Source: an uncultured Nitrospira sp. | Lineage (GTDB): Bacteria > Nitrospirota > Nitrospiria > Nitrospirales > Nitrospiraceae | DNA length: 48,149 nucleotides | Reading direction: 5' to 3' | NCBI GenBank assembly: GCA_902500785.1 | Contig: CABVRW010000027.1 | Span: 1 to 48,149, forward strand | Shown here: piece by piece, positions 34,682 through 45,021 of the stretch | How the letters are laid out: each line of letters begins with the position of its first letter | Numbering within the stretch: the first letter of the stretch is position 1 | Program-made: the position numbers and the translations under genes | The notes under the pieces: model-generated | What the model was told of the DNA's origin: nothing | The model's input: the letters and a program-made list of their open reading frames with translations, nothing else | Database searches by the model: none

Positions 34682-35553
34682 ATAGGTTGTCGGAGTGGGT
34701 AACTGTTATAAGTCTATGAAGGATAGGTTAAATTTTTGAAGAGGAGGTATGGGGCAGGAGAGTTTGATTGTAAGTTGAGCGGAAGGTCTGTGTATGGGCG
34801 CACTGAATGTGTAGCGGCGCACGAGTGACCCCGGCCTCACGCGCTCGTTCCATGAAAACAACATAGGCTATGAGGTCCCTGCGCTTTATTCAGCAGGTGT
34901 GACGAGGATTGCCGCCCTTCTCACCACGGTTTCTCCATGAGCGATGGCACCCGGTCATCGAGCGGGGCTCCGCAAGCGATCGCCGTGATCGAGCCCGTGC
35001 TGTCTTCAATGATTGCTTGAGATCGATCATCGGAGCAGCAGTTTTCGGTCAGGATGCGTGGACGCTGGACGAGACGGACAATAACCCTGCAAAACGTGGC
35101 GAGATGGTCCGCACATGATGACGGGTTAGCTGCGATCGTGCCGATTGGCGCAATCACATTGCCCAACGATGCCGAGACTTCTACCAGGACCAGTCTGCAG
35201 GCTCCACTCCATCTTATGGTTGCGCTCAGAGACCTTCCTCATATCCTCCATTCGCCACACGGTCTGGATATAGCCCTACCACGAGATGCAGAGAGCGGCA
35301 TCCACGATGTCACGCGTTGGCCTTTCGCAGGCTGCTGTATCGTTCTTTCCAAATAACAGCTGTCCACAGTAGTGCGGTGTTCTGCCCCCACGCAGCCGGC
35401 GCACTGTGGCTAAATGTCCCTCTCGTCTCATCGTGTGCATGCCAGTTGCGTGAAAATTCAAAACGTCTTCGGCAGGCTGGTGTGCGGCAAGTAAGGCATC
35501 GCTCTTGCTGCCGTTGAACTGTGCATTTCTGCCGGTGTTTCGTTTATGTGATA
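34682..35553. other. Long gene-poor region upstream of the glucan phosphorylase remnant
   Basis: About 870 nt. The first 70 nt are AT-rich compared with the surroundings. Frames up to about 80 codons exist on both strands but have no ribosome sites, no motifs and many Arg/Ser-rich runs. It is probably decayed or regulatory DNA. A sigma-54-like site at 35494 is listed separately. Confidence 0.5.
35494..35509 (+). promoter_or_regulatory. Weak sigma-54-like site before the glgP remnant
   Basis: AGGCATCGCTCTTGCT matches 9 of 12 consensus positions with exact GG-N10-GC spacing. It points towards the glucan phosphorylase remnant and ppsA, which begins 450 nt further on. Confidence 0.3.
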
Positions 35554-35860
35554 GGTGCAGGTCGAGACCAATGCTGGCTTCGATCGGGACGTGCTGACCC
35601 TCGGCGTCGCCCGGCGGGGCGCCTGCAGATCGTCTTCACCGAGAAGGCCCATCCGCAAGACCATGACGGCAAAGAAGTGATCCGGCGGATTCACGCCATT
35701 CGCGCCGCCCTCAATGGCATGGTCCCCGTCGCGTACCCGGCAAGCTACGACATGGGCCGTGAGCCGGCTTGTTTGCGCCGGGGTGGACGTGAGGCTCAAT
35801 ACGCCCCTCCCGCTCCTGGAAGCCTCGGAGAGGAGCGGCATGAAGGCGGCGATCAGATGA
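35554..35860 (+). pseudogene. glgP: Alpha-glucan phosphorylase remnant
   Basis: Three pieces in three frames match the C-terminal half of short glucan phosphorylases. FDRDVLTLGVARR (35578-) is followed directly, after an internal loss, by RLQIVFTEKAHPQDHDGKEV and VPVAYPASYDMG. After another frame change comes VDVRLNTPLPLLEAS then SGMKAA, ending at TGA 35858. The region between the first two pieces and the whole N-terminal half are missing. The gene is dead. It ends about 100 nt before ppsA. Confidence 0.8.
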
Positions 35861-35957
35861 TGACCCAGTATGCCCACAATGTGTACCGCCTTCCCGATGA
35901 ACCCGCTGAGCCTTTTCAGCCGGACCAGTCGCAGGTGGCGGGCGAGGGAGGATGATC

Positions 35958-38375
35958 ATGGCAGATGCGACGACAGCCAAATCGTGGATTCGCTGGTTCG
36001 AGGAGATCGGCATCAAGGATGTGCCGCTTGTCGGGGGCAAAAATGCGTCGTTGGGAGAAATGTTCCGGGAGCTGGCCTCCCAGGGAGTCAAAGTCCCAAA
36101 CGGGTTTGCGATCACCACCCATGCCTATCGAGAGTTTCTGCGGGCGGCAGGGCTTGAGGCGACGATCATGGATGCCTTGAAGGACTTGGATGCGCGGGAC
36201 CTGGAGAATCTCCGCCGGCGGGGCAGCCACATCCGCCAGGCGATGCTGGCCGCGACCCTTCCTCACGCGCTGGAGCGCGCGATCCTCGAGGCCTACGCTC
36301 GCCTGAGTCAGGGCACCGGGGAGCCTATCGACGTTGCCGTGCGAAGCAGCGCCACCGCGGAGGATCTGCCGGATGCCAGTTTCGCCGGGCAGCAGGAAAC
36401 GTACTTGAACGTCCAGGGACCGCTCGCGCTTCTTGACACCTGCAAGCGCTGTTTCGCGTCGCTGTTCACCGATCGAGCGATCGCGTACCGGGTCGAGAAA
36501 GGATTCGACCACCAGAAGATCGCGCTCTCCACCGGAGTCCAACGCATGGTTCGCTCGGACCTCGCTGCGGCCGGCGTCATGTTTTCCATCGACACGGAAA
36601 CCGGGTTCGAGCATGCCGTCTTGATCAATGCCTCCTACGGCCTCGGCGAGAATGTGGTGCAGGGCTCGGTGAATCCGGACGAATTCTACGTCTTCAAGCC
36701 GACGCTCAAGGAGGGCTATCGCCCGATTCTGCAAAAACGCCTGGGCAGCAAAGAGTTCAAGCTGATCTACGACGTGGGAGGGAGCAAGATGGTGAAGAAC
36801 GTGCCGGTGCCTCCCGACGACCGGAACCGATTCGCCATCACGGACGATGAGATTCTCACGCTTGCCCGATGGGCCTGCATCATCGAAGACCACTATCGGA
36901 GCAAACGCGGCATCGCCAGTCCCATGGATATGGAGTGGGCGAAGGATGGGCGCACCGGCGAACTCTTCATCGTGCAGGCGCGGCCTGAGACGGTGCAGTC
37001 GCAGAAGGACCTGGACGTGATCGAGACCTACCGTCTCGCGGACCGCAGCCGCGTGCTGGTGAGCGGGCGCAGTGTCGGGGGCAAGATCGGCCAGGGAACG
37101 GCGCGGGTCATCAAGCATGTCCAACAGATGCAGGACTTTCGAGAGGGCGACGTGCTGGTGACCGATAAGACCGACCCGGATTGGGTGCCGATCATGAAAC
37201 AGGCGGCGGCGATCGTGACCAATCGCGGGGGGCGGACTTGCCATGCGGCGATCGTAAGCCGCGAACTGGGCTTGCCCGCGATCGTGGGCGCGGACAACGC
37301 CACGGAACTCTTGAAAGACGGCCAGATCGTCACCGTGTCCTGCGCGGAAGGCGAGACCGGCTTTGTCTACGAGGGCCGGCTGCAGGTCGAGGTCACGCGA
37401 GTGCGCGTCAAAGATCTACGCCGCCCTAAGACGGCCATCATGATGAACGTCGCCAATCCCGAAGAAGCCTTCCGGCTGTCGTTTGTTCCCAACGACGGGG
37501 TCGGGCTGGCCCGGGAGGAATTCATCATCGCCAACTCCATCAAAGCCCATCCGCTGGCGTTGCTGAACTATTCGAAGCTCGAGGACCCTGCCGTCAAGGC
37601 CGAGATCGACCGGCTCACCGCAGGCTACCCCGACAAAGCGCAGTTCTTCGTCGACAAGCTGGCCCAGGGTGTGGGCATGATCGCGGCGGCCTTCTATCCG
37701 AAGGACGTGATCGTGCGGCTCAGCGATTTCAAATCGAACGAATATGCCAATCTCATCGGCGGCCGCCGGTATGAACCGGTCGAAGAGAACCCCATGTTGG
37801 GCTTCCGTGGTGCCTCCCGCTACTATGACCCGCGCTACCAGGCTGGTTTTGCGTTGGAATGCCGGGCGCTCCGTGACGTGCGGGAGCTCATGGGCCTGAC
37901 CAACGTCAAGATCATGATCCCGTTTTGCCGGACGGTCGAAGAAGGCCGACGGGTGCTCGACGAGATGGCACAGTACGGACTCAGGAGAGGCGAGCGGGGA
38001 TTGGAGGTGTATCTTATGTGCGAAATTCCCAGCAATGTGCTCCTCGCGAAGGAATTTGCCGAGCATTTCGACGGATTTTCCATCGGCTCCAACGATTTGA
38101 CGCAACTGACGCTGGGGGTGGATCGGGACTCCGACCTCGTGGCCCCGCTGTTCGATGAACGGAACCCAGCCGTCACGCGGATGATTTCGATGGCGATTCA
38201 GGCAGCCAAAGCCACCGGCCGCAAGATCGGCATCTGCGGCCAAGCGCCCAGCGACTATCCGGAGTTCGTGCGGTTTCTTATTGACCAGGGCATCGATAGC
38301 ATTTCGCTCAATCCGGACGCCGTCATACGTACCACGGAAGCGGTCTTGGCGATCGAACAGCGCCTGGTGAAGTGA
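35958..38375 (+). CDS. ppsA: Phosphoenolpyruvate synthase
   Basis: An 805-residue enzyme making PEP from pyruvate and ATP, a gluconeogenic step used after pyruvate formation in autotrophs. The N-terminal ATP-grasp part has LVGGKNASLGEM and AVRSSATAEDLPDASFAGQQ. The phospho-His is His429 in GGRTCHAAIVSREL. The C-terminal barrel shows GSNDLTQLTLGVDRDS. ATG 35958 is chosen since GGGAGG ends 6 nt upstream; ATG 35952 touches that site. Length is close to E. coli PpsA (792). Preceded by the broken glgP. Confidence 0.96.
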   Translation: MADATTAKSWIRWFEEIGIKDVPLVGGKNASLGEMFRELASQGVKVPNGFAITTHAYREFLRAAGLEATIMDALKDLDARDLENLRRRGSHIRQAMLAATLPHALERAILEAYARLSQGTGEPIDVAVRSSATAEDLPDASFAGQQETYLNVQGPLALLDTCKRCFASLFTDRAIAYRVEKGFDHQKIALSTGVQRMVRSDLAAAGVMFSIDTETGFEHAVLINASYGLGENVVQGSVNPDEFYVFKPTLKEGYRPILQKRLGSKEFKLIYDVGGSKMVKNVPVPPDDRNRFAITDDEILTLARWACIIEDHYRSKRGIASPMDMEWAKDGRTGELFIVQARPETVQSQKDLDVIETYRLADRSRVLVSGRSVGGKIGQGTARVIKHVQQMQDFREGDVLVTDKTDPDWVPIMKQAAAIVTNRGGRTCHAAIVSRELGLPAIVGADNATELLKDGQIVTVSCAEGETGFVYEGRLQVEVTRVRVKDLRRPKTAIMMNVANPEEAFRLSFVPNDGVGLAREEFIIANSIKAHPLALLNYSKLEDPAVKAEIDRLTAGYPDKAQFFVDKLAQGVGMIAAAFYPKDVIVRLSDFKSNEYANLIGGRRYEPVEENPMLGFRGASRYYDPRYQAGFALECRALRDVRELMGLTNVKIMIPFCRTVEEGRRVLDEMAQYGLRRGERGLEVYLMCEIPSNVLLAKEFAEHFDGFSIGSNDLTQLTLGVDRDSDLVAPLFDERNPAVTRMISMAIQAAKATGRKIGICGQAPSDYPEFVRFLIDQGIDSISLNPDAVIRTTEAVLAIEQRLVK

Positions 38376-38433
38376 GCGCTGCCCGTCGAAAAGCGGCGGC
38401 CTGGAAGAATGGTCCATCATAATAGGGAGAAGA

Positions 38434-39345
38434 ATGAGAATGGCGTCGAGGAGGACAACGGGCTGCGTGTTGTTGCCCACCGACTTTCAGCGGCCGGCAC
38501 GACGGGCGTTTGCGTATGCCCTGAAGCTTGCGCGGGTGCTCGGATCACGGCTGGAGATCATTCACGTGATCAAAACCATGTCTGAGTCATCACGGCGTGC
38601 CCCCGACAGCCGCTATCTGAACTCCCTCAAAACCTCCGCGTTGCTCGAACTGGGACGCATGGCGAGCGTGGCGAAGGAGGGCGGGCTCCATGCGGACCCC
38701 TCCCTCCTGTTCGGGCTCCCTCCCGACTGTATTCTGGAGGAGGCGGCCCGGTTACAGGCGGGGCTCATCGTCATGGGAACCGAAGGACGGACCGGGTGGG
38801 ATCGCTTGCGCCTCGGCAGCACAGCGCACACCGTCTTCTCTCAGGCCTCCTGCCCGGTACTCGCCGTCCACGGAGGGCTCGCCGGAGATGTCGCTCGGCT
38901 CTCTGCCCGAGTGAAGCTGACACGACTGCTGGCCGCGACGGACTTTTCTCCTTGCGCGGCACAATCGCTGCAAGTTGTTTCCACGCTGGCGAAGTTGACG
39001 CAGGCCAAGGTCTGCGTCGTGCACGTCGTCAGCAATGGCACAGGCAAACAAGACGGGCAGCGGAAACTGAATATCCTGACGGAGAGACTTCGGCGACAAG
39101 GCCTTGATGTGGAAGTGGTTTGCATCACGGGCCCACCGATCGAGACCATTCTGAGGCAGGCGGCCGGATGGGAAGCTGACGTGCTCGCCGTTGGAACGCA
39201 AGGCCGTCGGGGGCTCTCTCGATTGCTACTGGGCAGTGTCGCCGAGGGAGTTCTGCGGCGGGCAGGTTGTCCCGTGCTGGTCGTGAAGAACGCGGTGCGG
39301 TTCGTCGGCGCGGAAACACGACGCCGACAGAAACACCCACGCTGA
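38434..39345 (+). CDS. Tandem universal stress protein (UspA x2)
   Basis: A 303-residue protein with two UspA domains. Each has the ATP-binding pattern G-x2-G-x9-[20 protein letters not shown] near 110 and [15 protein letters not shown] near 256. Fused pairs like this are common in stress-responsive operons. ATG 38440 is an alternative start. The stop overlaps the start of the antiporter gene by 1 nt (TGATG), showing coupled translation. Confidence 0.9.
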   Translation: MRMASRRTTGCVLLPTDFQRPARRAFAYALKLARVLGSRLEIIHVIKTMSESSRRAPDSRYLNSLKTSALLELGRMASVAKEGGLHADPSLLFGLPPDCILEEAARLQAGLIVMGTEGRTGWDRLRLGSTAHTVFSQASCPVLAVHGGLAGDVARLSARVKLTRLLAATDFSPCAAQSLQVVSTLAKLTQAKVCVVHVVSNGTGKQDGQRKLNILTERLRRQGLDVEVVCITGPPIETILRQAAGWEADVLAVGTQGRRGLSRLLLGSVAEGVLRRAGCPVLVVKNAVRFVGAETRRRQKHPR

Positions 39346-40829
39346 TGACACTGACGATTGAGTATCTGCTTCTCGGCACGTCAGGATTGTTGTTGTTGAG
39401 CGTGATCGCCAGCAAAGCGTCCAGCCGCCTCGGGGTACCTGTCCTATTGCTCTTCCTCCTCATCGGGATGCTCGCCGGGTCCGATGGGCTGGGCGGTATT
39501 CACTTCGATGATCCCTGGCTGGCCCAGTCGCTTGGCGTGGTGGCACTGACGTTTATCCTGTTTGCGGGCGGTATGGATACCGAGTGGAGCAGCGTTTGGG
39601 CGCAGCTAGGGAAGGGCATGGCGCTCTCGACTCTGGGCGTGGCGACCACCGCGGGGCTGGTCGGATGGTTTGCCAGGACGATCCTAGGGATGTCATGGCT
39701 GGAGGGGCTGCTGATCGGCGCCATTGTCTCCTCGACCGACGCGGCCGCCGTCTTCGCCGTCATGCGGTCACGGCAGGTGAGTCTTCGCAGCCCGTTGAAA
39801 CCGCTGCTCGAACTTGAATCCGGCAGCAACGACCCGATGGCGGTGTTCCTCACCATCGGGCTGATCAGTCTACTCACCGGGGCCTCCACGTCGGTGACCG
39901 ACTTGCTTCCCATGTTTGTACGCCAAATGGTGCTCGGCGCCGCCATCGGGTACGGCATCGGCAAGGTGATGGTGTTGCTGATCAACCGGTTGCGGCTCGA
40001 ATATGACGGACTCTATCCGGTGTTGACCGTGTCTCTGGTTCTGCTGACCTACAGCGGCAGCGCCTGGCTGGGCGGAAACGGATTTCTCGCGGTATACCTC
40101 GCCGGACTGATGGTGGGCAACAGCGAGTTCCTCCACAAACGCAGCCTCACGCGGTTTCATGACGGACTGGCGTGGCTGATGCAGATCGCCATGTTTCTGA
40201 CGCTCGGATTGCAGGTGTTTCCCGCGCAACTCGTGCCCGTCGCCGGAACAGGACTGCTCCTGGCGCTGTTCCTGATGGTCGTCGCCCGTCCGGCTGCCGT
40301 GTTCCTGATGCTGGCGTTCACCGCTCTCAGTCTGCGCGAAAAGACGATGGTCGCCTGGGTCGGTTTGCGCGGAGCCGTGCCGATCATTCTTGCCACGTTT
40401 CCGCTCCTCGCCGGCATTGCGCAGGCCACGATGATGTTCAACCTGGTGTTCTTCATCGTTCTGACATCCGTCCTGCTCCAGGGCACGTCGATCCCGCTGG
40501 TCGCGCGCTGGCTTAAGGTGGAAGCGCCGCTGCCGCGGCGGCTCGAGGCCTCGCCGGTTTGGAATGCGCCAACCGGTCTCAAGAGCGGGTTGGTCGAAAT
40601 GACCATCCCCGAATCTTCCGTGGCGGCCGGTCAACGGCTGCTCGATCTCGGCCTGCCCAAGTCCACGCTCGTCATCCTGATCGGGCGGAAGGGGCAGTGT
40701 TTCGTCCCGGACGGCAGCACCGTGTTGGAGGACAACGACTCGTTATTGATTTTTACCGATCAGGCCTCTTCCTTCCGGCTCCGTGCCATCGTGGAAGCCA
40801 GGTGTCACCCTGGGCAAAAGAGGGAATAG
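39345..40829 (+). CDS. CPA1-type K+(Na+)/H+ antiporter with TrkA-C domain
   Basis: A 494-residue membrane protein. Residues 1-390 hold about 12 membrane segments of the NhaP/CPA1 family, with [14 protein letters not shown] and [16 protein letters not shown] carrying the conserved ion-binding acidic residues. The C-terminal part (about 420-490, [20 protein letters not shown]) is a TrkA-C (RCK_C) regulatory domain, as in NhaP2/CvrA. It likely exports K+ or Na+ in exchange for H+. It is translationally coupled to the stress protein gene. Shorter than E. coli CvrA (578). Confidence 0.88.
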   Translation: MTLTIEYLLLGTSGLLLLSVIASKASSRLGVPVLLLFLLIGMLAGSDGLGGIHFDDPWLAQSLGVVALTFILFAGGMDTEWSSVWAQLGKGMALSTLGVATTAGLVGWFARTILGMSWLEGLLIGAIVSSTDAAAVFAVMRSRQVSLRSPLKPLLELESGSNDPMAVFLTIGLISLLTGASTSVTDLLPMFVRQMVLGAAIGYGIGKVMVLLINRLRLEYDGLYPVLTVSLVLLTYSGSAWLGGNGFLAVYLAGLMVGNSEFLHKRSLTRFHDGLAWLMQIAMFLTLGLQVFPAQLVPVAGTGLLLALFLMVVARPAAVFLMLAFTALSLREKTMVAWVGLRGAVPIILATFPLLAGIAQATMMFNLVFFIVLTSVLLQGTSIPLVARWLKVEAPLPRRLEASPVWNAPTGLKSGLVEMTIPESSVAAGQRLLDLGLPKSTLVILIGRKGQCFVPDGSTVLEDNDSLLIFTDQASSFRLRAIVEARCHPGQKRE

Positions 40830-40893
40830 GCGGGGCGTTATCAACCGGTTAAGAAGGAGTCACCGCGTCGTGACAGACAAAAGGGGAGGAATA

Positions 40894-43767
40894 GTGGAGA
40901 ACGCTCGGCACGATCGTGATGTGCAGACACGGGACTCGATCACCAGCCACCATCATCTTCCGGCCCATGAAGTGGTACTGCTGCTCGAGACCGATGCGAC
41001 CAAGGGATTGAGTGCGGAGGAGGCGGCGCGACGGCTCGAACGGTTCGGCCCCAATGTCCTGCCGAAATTCCGGCGCCATGGTCCGCTCAGCCGGCTTCTT
41101 TTTCAGTTCCATCATCCGCTCATCTATGTCTTGCTGGCCGCGACCGTCATTACAGCGCTATTGGGCGAATGGGTGGATGCGGGCGTGATCTTCGGGGTGG
41201 TGTTCGTGAATGCCGTCGTCGGATTCATTCAGGAGTCTCGCGCGGAGGCGGCGCTGGACGCCCTTGCTTCCATGATGAAGACCGAAGCCAGGGTCCGGCG
41301 GGACGGACAGACGGTCCGGGTGCCTTCCGGGGACATCGTGCCCGGAGATGTGGTGCTGCTGGAGTCCGGTGACAAGGTGCCCGCCGACCTGAGGCTGACG
41401 AGAGGTCGTGAATTGCGGGTGGACGAATCGGCGCTGACCGGCGAGTCCGTGCCGGTCGAAAAAACCGACCAGGTGGTGCCACCCGAGACGGTCGTCGCGG
41501 ATCGCAAGAACATGGCCTTTTCCGGCACCCTCGTCACCTATGGACAGGGGACCGGCGTGGTGGTCGGGACCGGTGTGGCCACCGAGCTAGGGCGGATCCA
41601 CCAGCTGATCGGCGAGACCACCGAGATCGCGACCCCGTTGACGAAGAAACTCACCTCCTTCAGCAAATCGCTGACTGTCGCGATCCTCGGCCTGGCCGCG
41701 TTGACCTTCGCCTTAGGGCTCTGGCGGGGTCTGCCGGTGGCGGAGGTGTTCATGGACGCGGTCGCGCTGGCGGTCGCCGCGATTCCCGAAGGATTGCCCG
41801 CCGCCGTCACGATCACGCTGGCGATCGGGGTCAGCCGCATGGCACGGCGCAATGCCATCATCCGCAAGTTACCGGCGGTGGAAACACTAGGCAGCACCAC
41901 CGTGATCTGTTCAGACAAAACCGGCACGCTGACGAAAAACGAAATGACGGTCCGGGCCCTCTGGGCCGGAGGCCGCTCATTCGTGGTCGAGGGCGCCGGG
42001 TACGAGCCGGTCGGGGAAATCCGAGAAAGAGCCGTTGAGTCTCAAGTGCTGGCCGCTGAGACATCACTTGAGGGAAGCGTTTGTCGATCCGACAGCTCCG
42101 GACCCAGCAGTCCGCACGTAGCACTCCCCGCAGCTCTGCGCGAACTCCTGACAGCGGGGGCGCTCTGTAACGATGTCCAGCATCTTGACCGCCACGGCCG
42201 CTGGGCCATCGTGGGCGACCCGACCGAAGGCGCCTTGCTGGTGGCGGCGAAGAAAGCCGGAATCGATCTGAACCGGCTCCACGAGCAGTTCCCGCGCGTA
42301 GATGCGATCCCGTTCGAGTCGGAGCGGCAGTTTATGGCCACGCTGCATCGGGTGGAATCGGTCGGGGACTCGGTACTGTATCTCAAAGGCGCGGTGGAAA
42401 AAACGATCCTTTTGTGCGAGCGGATGCGTGTGGCGGACGGTACGGAACAGGCGCTTGATACTCAGGCCGTGCTCCGTCAGGTGGAGGCCTTTGCCGGTTG
42501 CGGACTTCGTGTCCTGGCCCTGGCACGTAAATATGTTTCGGCCGGGATGGCGACGTTGACGGAGCGCGATGTGGAAGGCGGCCTGACATTTTTGGGACTC
42601 CAGGCCATGATGGATCCCCCGAAGCCGGAAGCTATCGCGGCGGTGCGCGCCTGCCAGCAGGCGGGGATCGCAGTGAAAATGATCACGGGCGATCATGTGC
42701 TCACTGCCCGGGCGATCGCACAGCAGATCGGATTGGCCGGACGGAAACATCACGAGAACGGGGAGCTGATCGCGATGACCGGCCAGGAGCTTGCAGCTAC
42801 CGCCAAGCAGCGCCTGCCGGAGGCGGCGGAGCGTACGGCGGTCTTTGCGCGGGTCTCCCCGGAGCAGAAGCTCCGGTTGGTGGAAGCGCTCCAGGCGCGG
42901 CATCATGTTGTCGCGATGACCGGCGACGGCGTGAATGATGCGCCGGCACTCAAACAGGCCGATATCGGTGTGGCGATGGGGCAAGGGGGGACGGAGGTGG
43001 CGAAGGACGCGGCCGACATAGTGTTGACCGACGATAACTTCGCCTCCATCGAAGCGGCCGTGGAGGAAGGCCGCTGCGTCTTCGACAACCTGACCAAGTT
43101 CATCGTCTGGACCTTGCCGACCAACATGGGCGAAGGACTCGTCCTGCTCACGGCAATCGCGTTCGGGGCGGCGCTGCCGATCCTGCCGGTGCAAATTCTC
43201 TGGATCAATATGACGACGGCGGTAACACTGGGGCTGATGCTGGCGTTCGAGCCGAGAGAACCGGGCATCATGATGCGGCCGCCGCGCGATCCCGGTCAGC
43301 CGATCCTGACGGGGGTGCTGATCGAACGGATCGTCCTGGTATCGGCCTTGATGCTGGCCGGCGCCTACGGCGCGTTTCTCTGGGAACTGGAACGGACCGA
43401 CTCGATCGTCGCGGCTCGCACGGCGGCGGTGAACGTGTTCGTCATGGCGGAGCTGTTCTACCTGTTCAACTGCCGCTCGCTGGAGCGCACCATGTTCCAT
43501 GTCGGCCTGTTCAGCAATCCCTGGATCTGGCGCGGGGTGGCTGCCATGACCGTGCTGCAACTCCTGCTGACCTATGTTCCGGCCATGAACCGGTTGTTTC
43601 ATACGGCCCCGATCGATGGGCCCGCCTGGGGACTGGTCCTGGCGGCGGCCGTGACCGTGTACGTCGTCGTAGAAGTGGAGACGTGGCTGCGATTGCAGTG
43701 GAGACGGCGGACAGGGCCTGGTGCGCCGACGAGGAGGAGGACGAGGGACGCTCGAAACGCTGCGTGA
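40894..43767 (+). CDS. P2-type cation-transporting ATPase I
   Basis: A 957-residue P-type ATPase. GTG 40894 is chosen because AGGGGAGGA ends 3 nt upstream; GTG 40870 is possible. Motifs: DESALTGESVPVEK, AAIPEGLPAAVTI (membrane helix 4), CSDKTGTLTKNEM with phospho-Asp341, MTGDGVNDAPALKQADIGVA. Helix 6 reads NMTTAVTLGLMLAFEP instead of the TDGLPA form of Ca2+ pumps, so the ion is uncertain. A low-similarity insert lies near 375-405. It is 64 nt after the antiporter gene. Confidence 0.88.
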   Translation: MENARHDRDVQTRDSITSHHHLPAHEVVLLLETDATKGLSAEEAARRLERFGPNVLPKFRRHGPLSRLLFQFHHPLIYVLLAATVITALLGEWVDAGVIFGVVFVNAVVGFIQESRAEAALDALASMMKTEARVRRDGQTVRVPSGDIVPGDVVLLESGDKVPADLRLTRGRELRVDESALTGESVPVEKTDQVVPPETVVADRKNMAFSGTLVTYGQGTGVVVGTGVATELGRIHQLIGETTEIATPLTKKLTSFSKSLTVAILGLAALTFALGLWRGLPVAEVFMDAVALAVAAIPEGLPAAVTITLAIGVSRMARRNAIIRKLPAVETLGSTTVICSDKTGTLTKNEMTVRALWAGGRSFVVEGAGYEPVGEIRERAVESQVLAAETSLEGSVCRSDSSGPSSPHVALPAALRELLTAGALCNDVQHLDRHGRWAIVGDPTEGALLVAAKKAGIDLNRLHEQFPRVDAIPFESERQFMATLHRVESVGDSVLYLKGAVEKTILLCERMRVADGTEQALDTQAVLRQVEAFAGCGLRVLALARKYVSAGMATLTERDVEGGLTFLGLQAMMDPPKPEAIAAVRACQQAGIAVKMITGDHVLTARAIAQQIGLAGRKHHENGELIAMTGQELAATAKQRLPEAAERTAVFARVSPEQKLRLVEALQARHHVVAMTGDGVNDAPALKQADIGVAMGQGGTEVAKDAADIVLTDDNFASIEAAVEEGRCVFDNLTKFIVWTLPTNMGEGLVLLTAIAFGAALPILPVQILWINMTTAVTLGLMLAFEPREPGIMMRPPRDPGQPILTGVLIERIVLVSALMLAGAYGAFLWELERTDSIVAARTAAVNVFVMAELFYLFNCRSLERTMFHVGLFSNPWIWRGVAAMTVLQLLLTYVPAMNRLFHTAPIDGPAWGLVLAAAVTVYVVVEVETWLRLQWRRRTGPGAPTRRRTRDARNAA

Positions 43768-43921
43768 GACGTTGTTGTGGTGTGCCATGCTCAATTGTGG
43801 TGTCCTGCTGTGGTGGTGTCTGCTGTTCAACTTCGGGTACGACTGGGTGCACGGTGGCACGGTCGATGGTTCAGTCTTTCGCCAGAGCGCACCGCGCATG
43901 CCCGGCTCGGCTGCTCTGTGA
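43721..43921 (+). pseudogene. DUF6868-like small membrane protein, frameshifted
   Basis: The frame overlaps the ATPase end and reads ETLRETLLWCAMLNCGVLLW then a membrane stretch and DYDW-type end (YDWVHG). Such proteins usually continue with HG-x-WF-x-LS. That continuation (GRWFSLSPER) is present in a second frame from about 43869. So a frameshift probably truncates a small two-helix membrane protein. It may still be made as a shortened peptide. The family name is from memory and tentative. Confidence 0.45.
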
Positions 43922-43939
43922 GATGAAGGAGGCATTGAG

Positions 43940-44035
43940 ATGGACTCGTTTCTGGTGCTCGGTATTCTGGCGGTAATGATCGGCATCGTCGGGGTTCTCG
44001 TCTTGTTGAAAGGCCGGAAGAAGAACGTCCGATAA
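43940..44035 (+). CDS. 31-residue single-span membrane peptide
   Basis: ATG 43940 follows AAGGAGG by 7 nt. The peptide is one hydrophobic helix (FLVLGILAVMIGIVGVLVLL) followed by a basic end KGRKKNVR, with TAA at 44033. Layout and strong ribosome site suggest a true small protein, perhaps a regulator of the neighbouring ATPases like other short pump partners. That role is inference. Confidence 0.55.
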   Translation: MDSFLVLGILAVMIGIVGVLVLLKGRKKNVR

Positions 44036-44074
44036 ACGAATCGGTCGGCTGCTTGCGACGCAAGGAGGTGATGC

Positions 44075-44819
44075 ATGATCGGACAATCCGTGAAGCTGAC
44101 GACCATTCGCCGGATCGACATTGGCGTTCATGGCGGTCTTCAACTTAGTGCCGGGCTTCCCGCTCGACGGGGGCCGGATCTTGAGGGCGGTCCTCTGGCA
44201 CGTTACCGGAAGCTTCTCGAAGGCCACGCGACTCTCGGCCGGCTCTGGGCAGATCGTGGGGTATGGAATCATGCTTGGCGGGATCTGGACAGGGCTGATC
44301 ACCGGTAGCTGGTTCAGTGGCCTATGGCTTGTGTTCATCGGATGGTTCTTGCTCAATGCGGCGCAGGAGAGCGTCCTGCAAGTGAGTATCCGTTCCGTGC
44401 TCACCGGTGTGCGGGCGGACGACGTCATGACGCGAGACTGTCCGACCGTGTCCGGCCGGATGAGTGTGGCCGAATTGGTGGAGGAGCATATTCTCAAGTC
44501 AGGCCGGCGTTGCTTCGTGGTGGCCGAAGGTAGCCGGCTGGATGGATTGGTGACTCTCCACCAGGTCAAAGCGGTGCCGCAAGCTCGGTGGACAGGCGTC
44601 TCCGTCGGTGAGGCGATGACGCCCCTGGCGATGCTGCGCGTGGTGGCGCCGGAAACCCCGATCCTGGAGGTGTTACAGACGATGGAAAGAGAAGATGTCA
44701 ATCAGGTGCCGGTCGCGAACGACGGGCAGCTTGTGGGCATGCTCACTCGCGATCATATTTTACGGATCCTTTCCGCCAAGATGGAGTTGGGCACAGAAGC
44801 CGCGCGTGTGAGCCGTTAA
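44075..44819 (+). pseudogene. Site-2 protease (M50, CBS-domain) with internal deletion
   Basis: The N-terminus IGQSVKLTTIRRIDIGVH is the start of a Rip3-type site-2 protease. It then breaks at about 44128 into another frame: FMAVFNLVPGFPLDGGR continues with the C-terminal membrane segments. The intervening part, with the HExxH zinc site, is absent. Two CBS domains follow (DDVMTRDCPTVSG and GEAMTPLAM then QVPVANDGQLVGMLTRDHI). Junction sequence suggests loss between short repeats. Not a functional protease; the CBS part could be made from TTG 44121. Confidence 0.7.
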
Positions 44820-44847
44820 GGCAGGAGAGCAGAATGGCGGACAGCTC

Positions 44848-45021
44848 ATGCGAGTCCTGCTCGGCGGCGTCGGCGAGGTGCGCCTCAATGAAGTACCCAA
44901 GTCGATCCTGATCGTGCGCAGTCGACCACGAGGCCGCCTGGATCGCGGGCCGGAAGCGGTGTTCGCGATGGACTTTTCGATGGGATCAAAAAGGCTCATG
45001 GGATTCGATCGCTATCTATGA
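44848..45021 (+). pseudogene. Universal-stress-protein-like C-terminal scrap
   Basis: A 57-codon frame starting MRVLLGGVGEVRLNEVPKS and going on to ILIVRSRP, which recalls the last strand of UspA proteins. The rest is unlike UspA. Its stop overlaps the ATG of the next micro-ORF (ATGA at 45018). Weak similarity; could be chance. Confidence 0.3.

Noticed and set aside
34921-35166. 81-codon minus-strand frame in the gap before the glgP remnant
   Set aside because: No ribosome site, no motif and an overlapping plus-strand frame of equal quality.
35857-35955. 32-codon frame ending 2 nt before the ppsA start, possible leader peptide
   Set aside because: It is the tail of a glgP remnant frame with no own ribosome site.
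35916-37244. 442-codon minus-strand frame opposite ppsA
   Set aside because: Shadow with biased composition and no start signal.
42064-44121. 685-codon minus-strand frame opposite ATPase I and the decayed genes after it
   Set aside because: His/Arg-rich, no motifs, no ribosome site; a high-GC shadow of the P-type ATPase.
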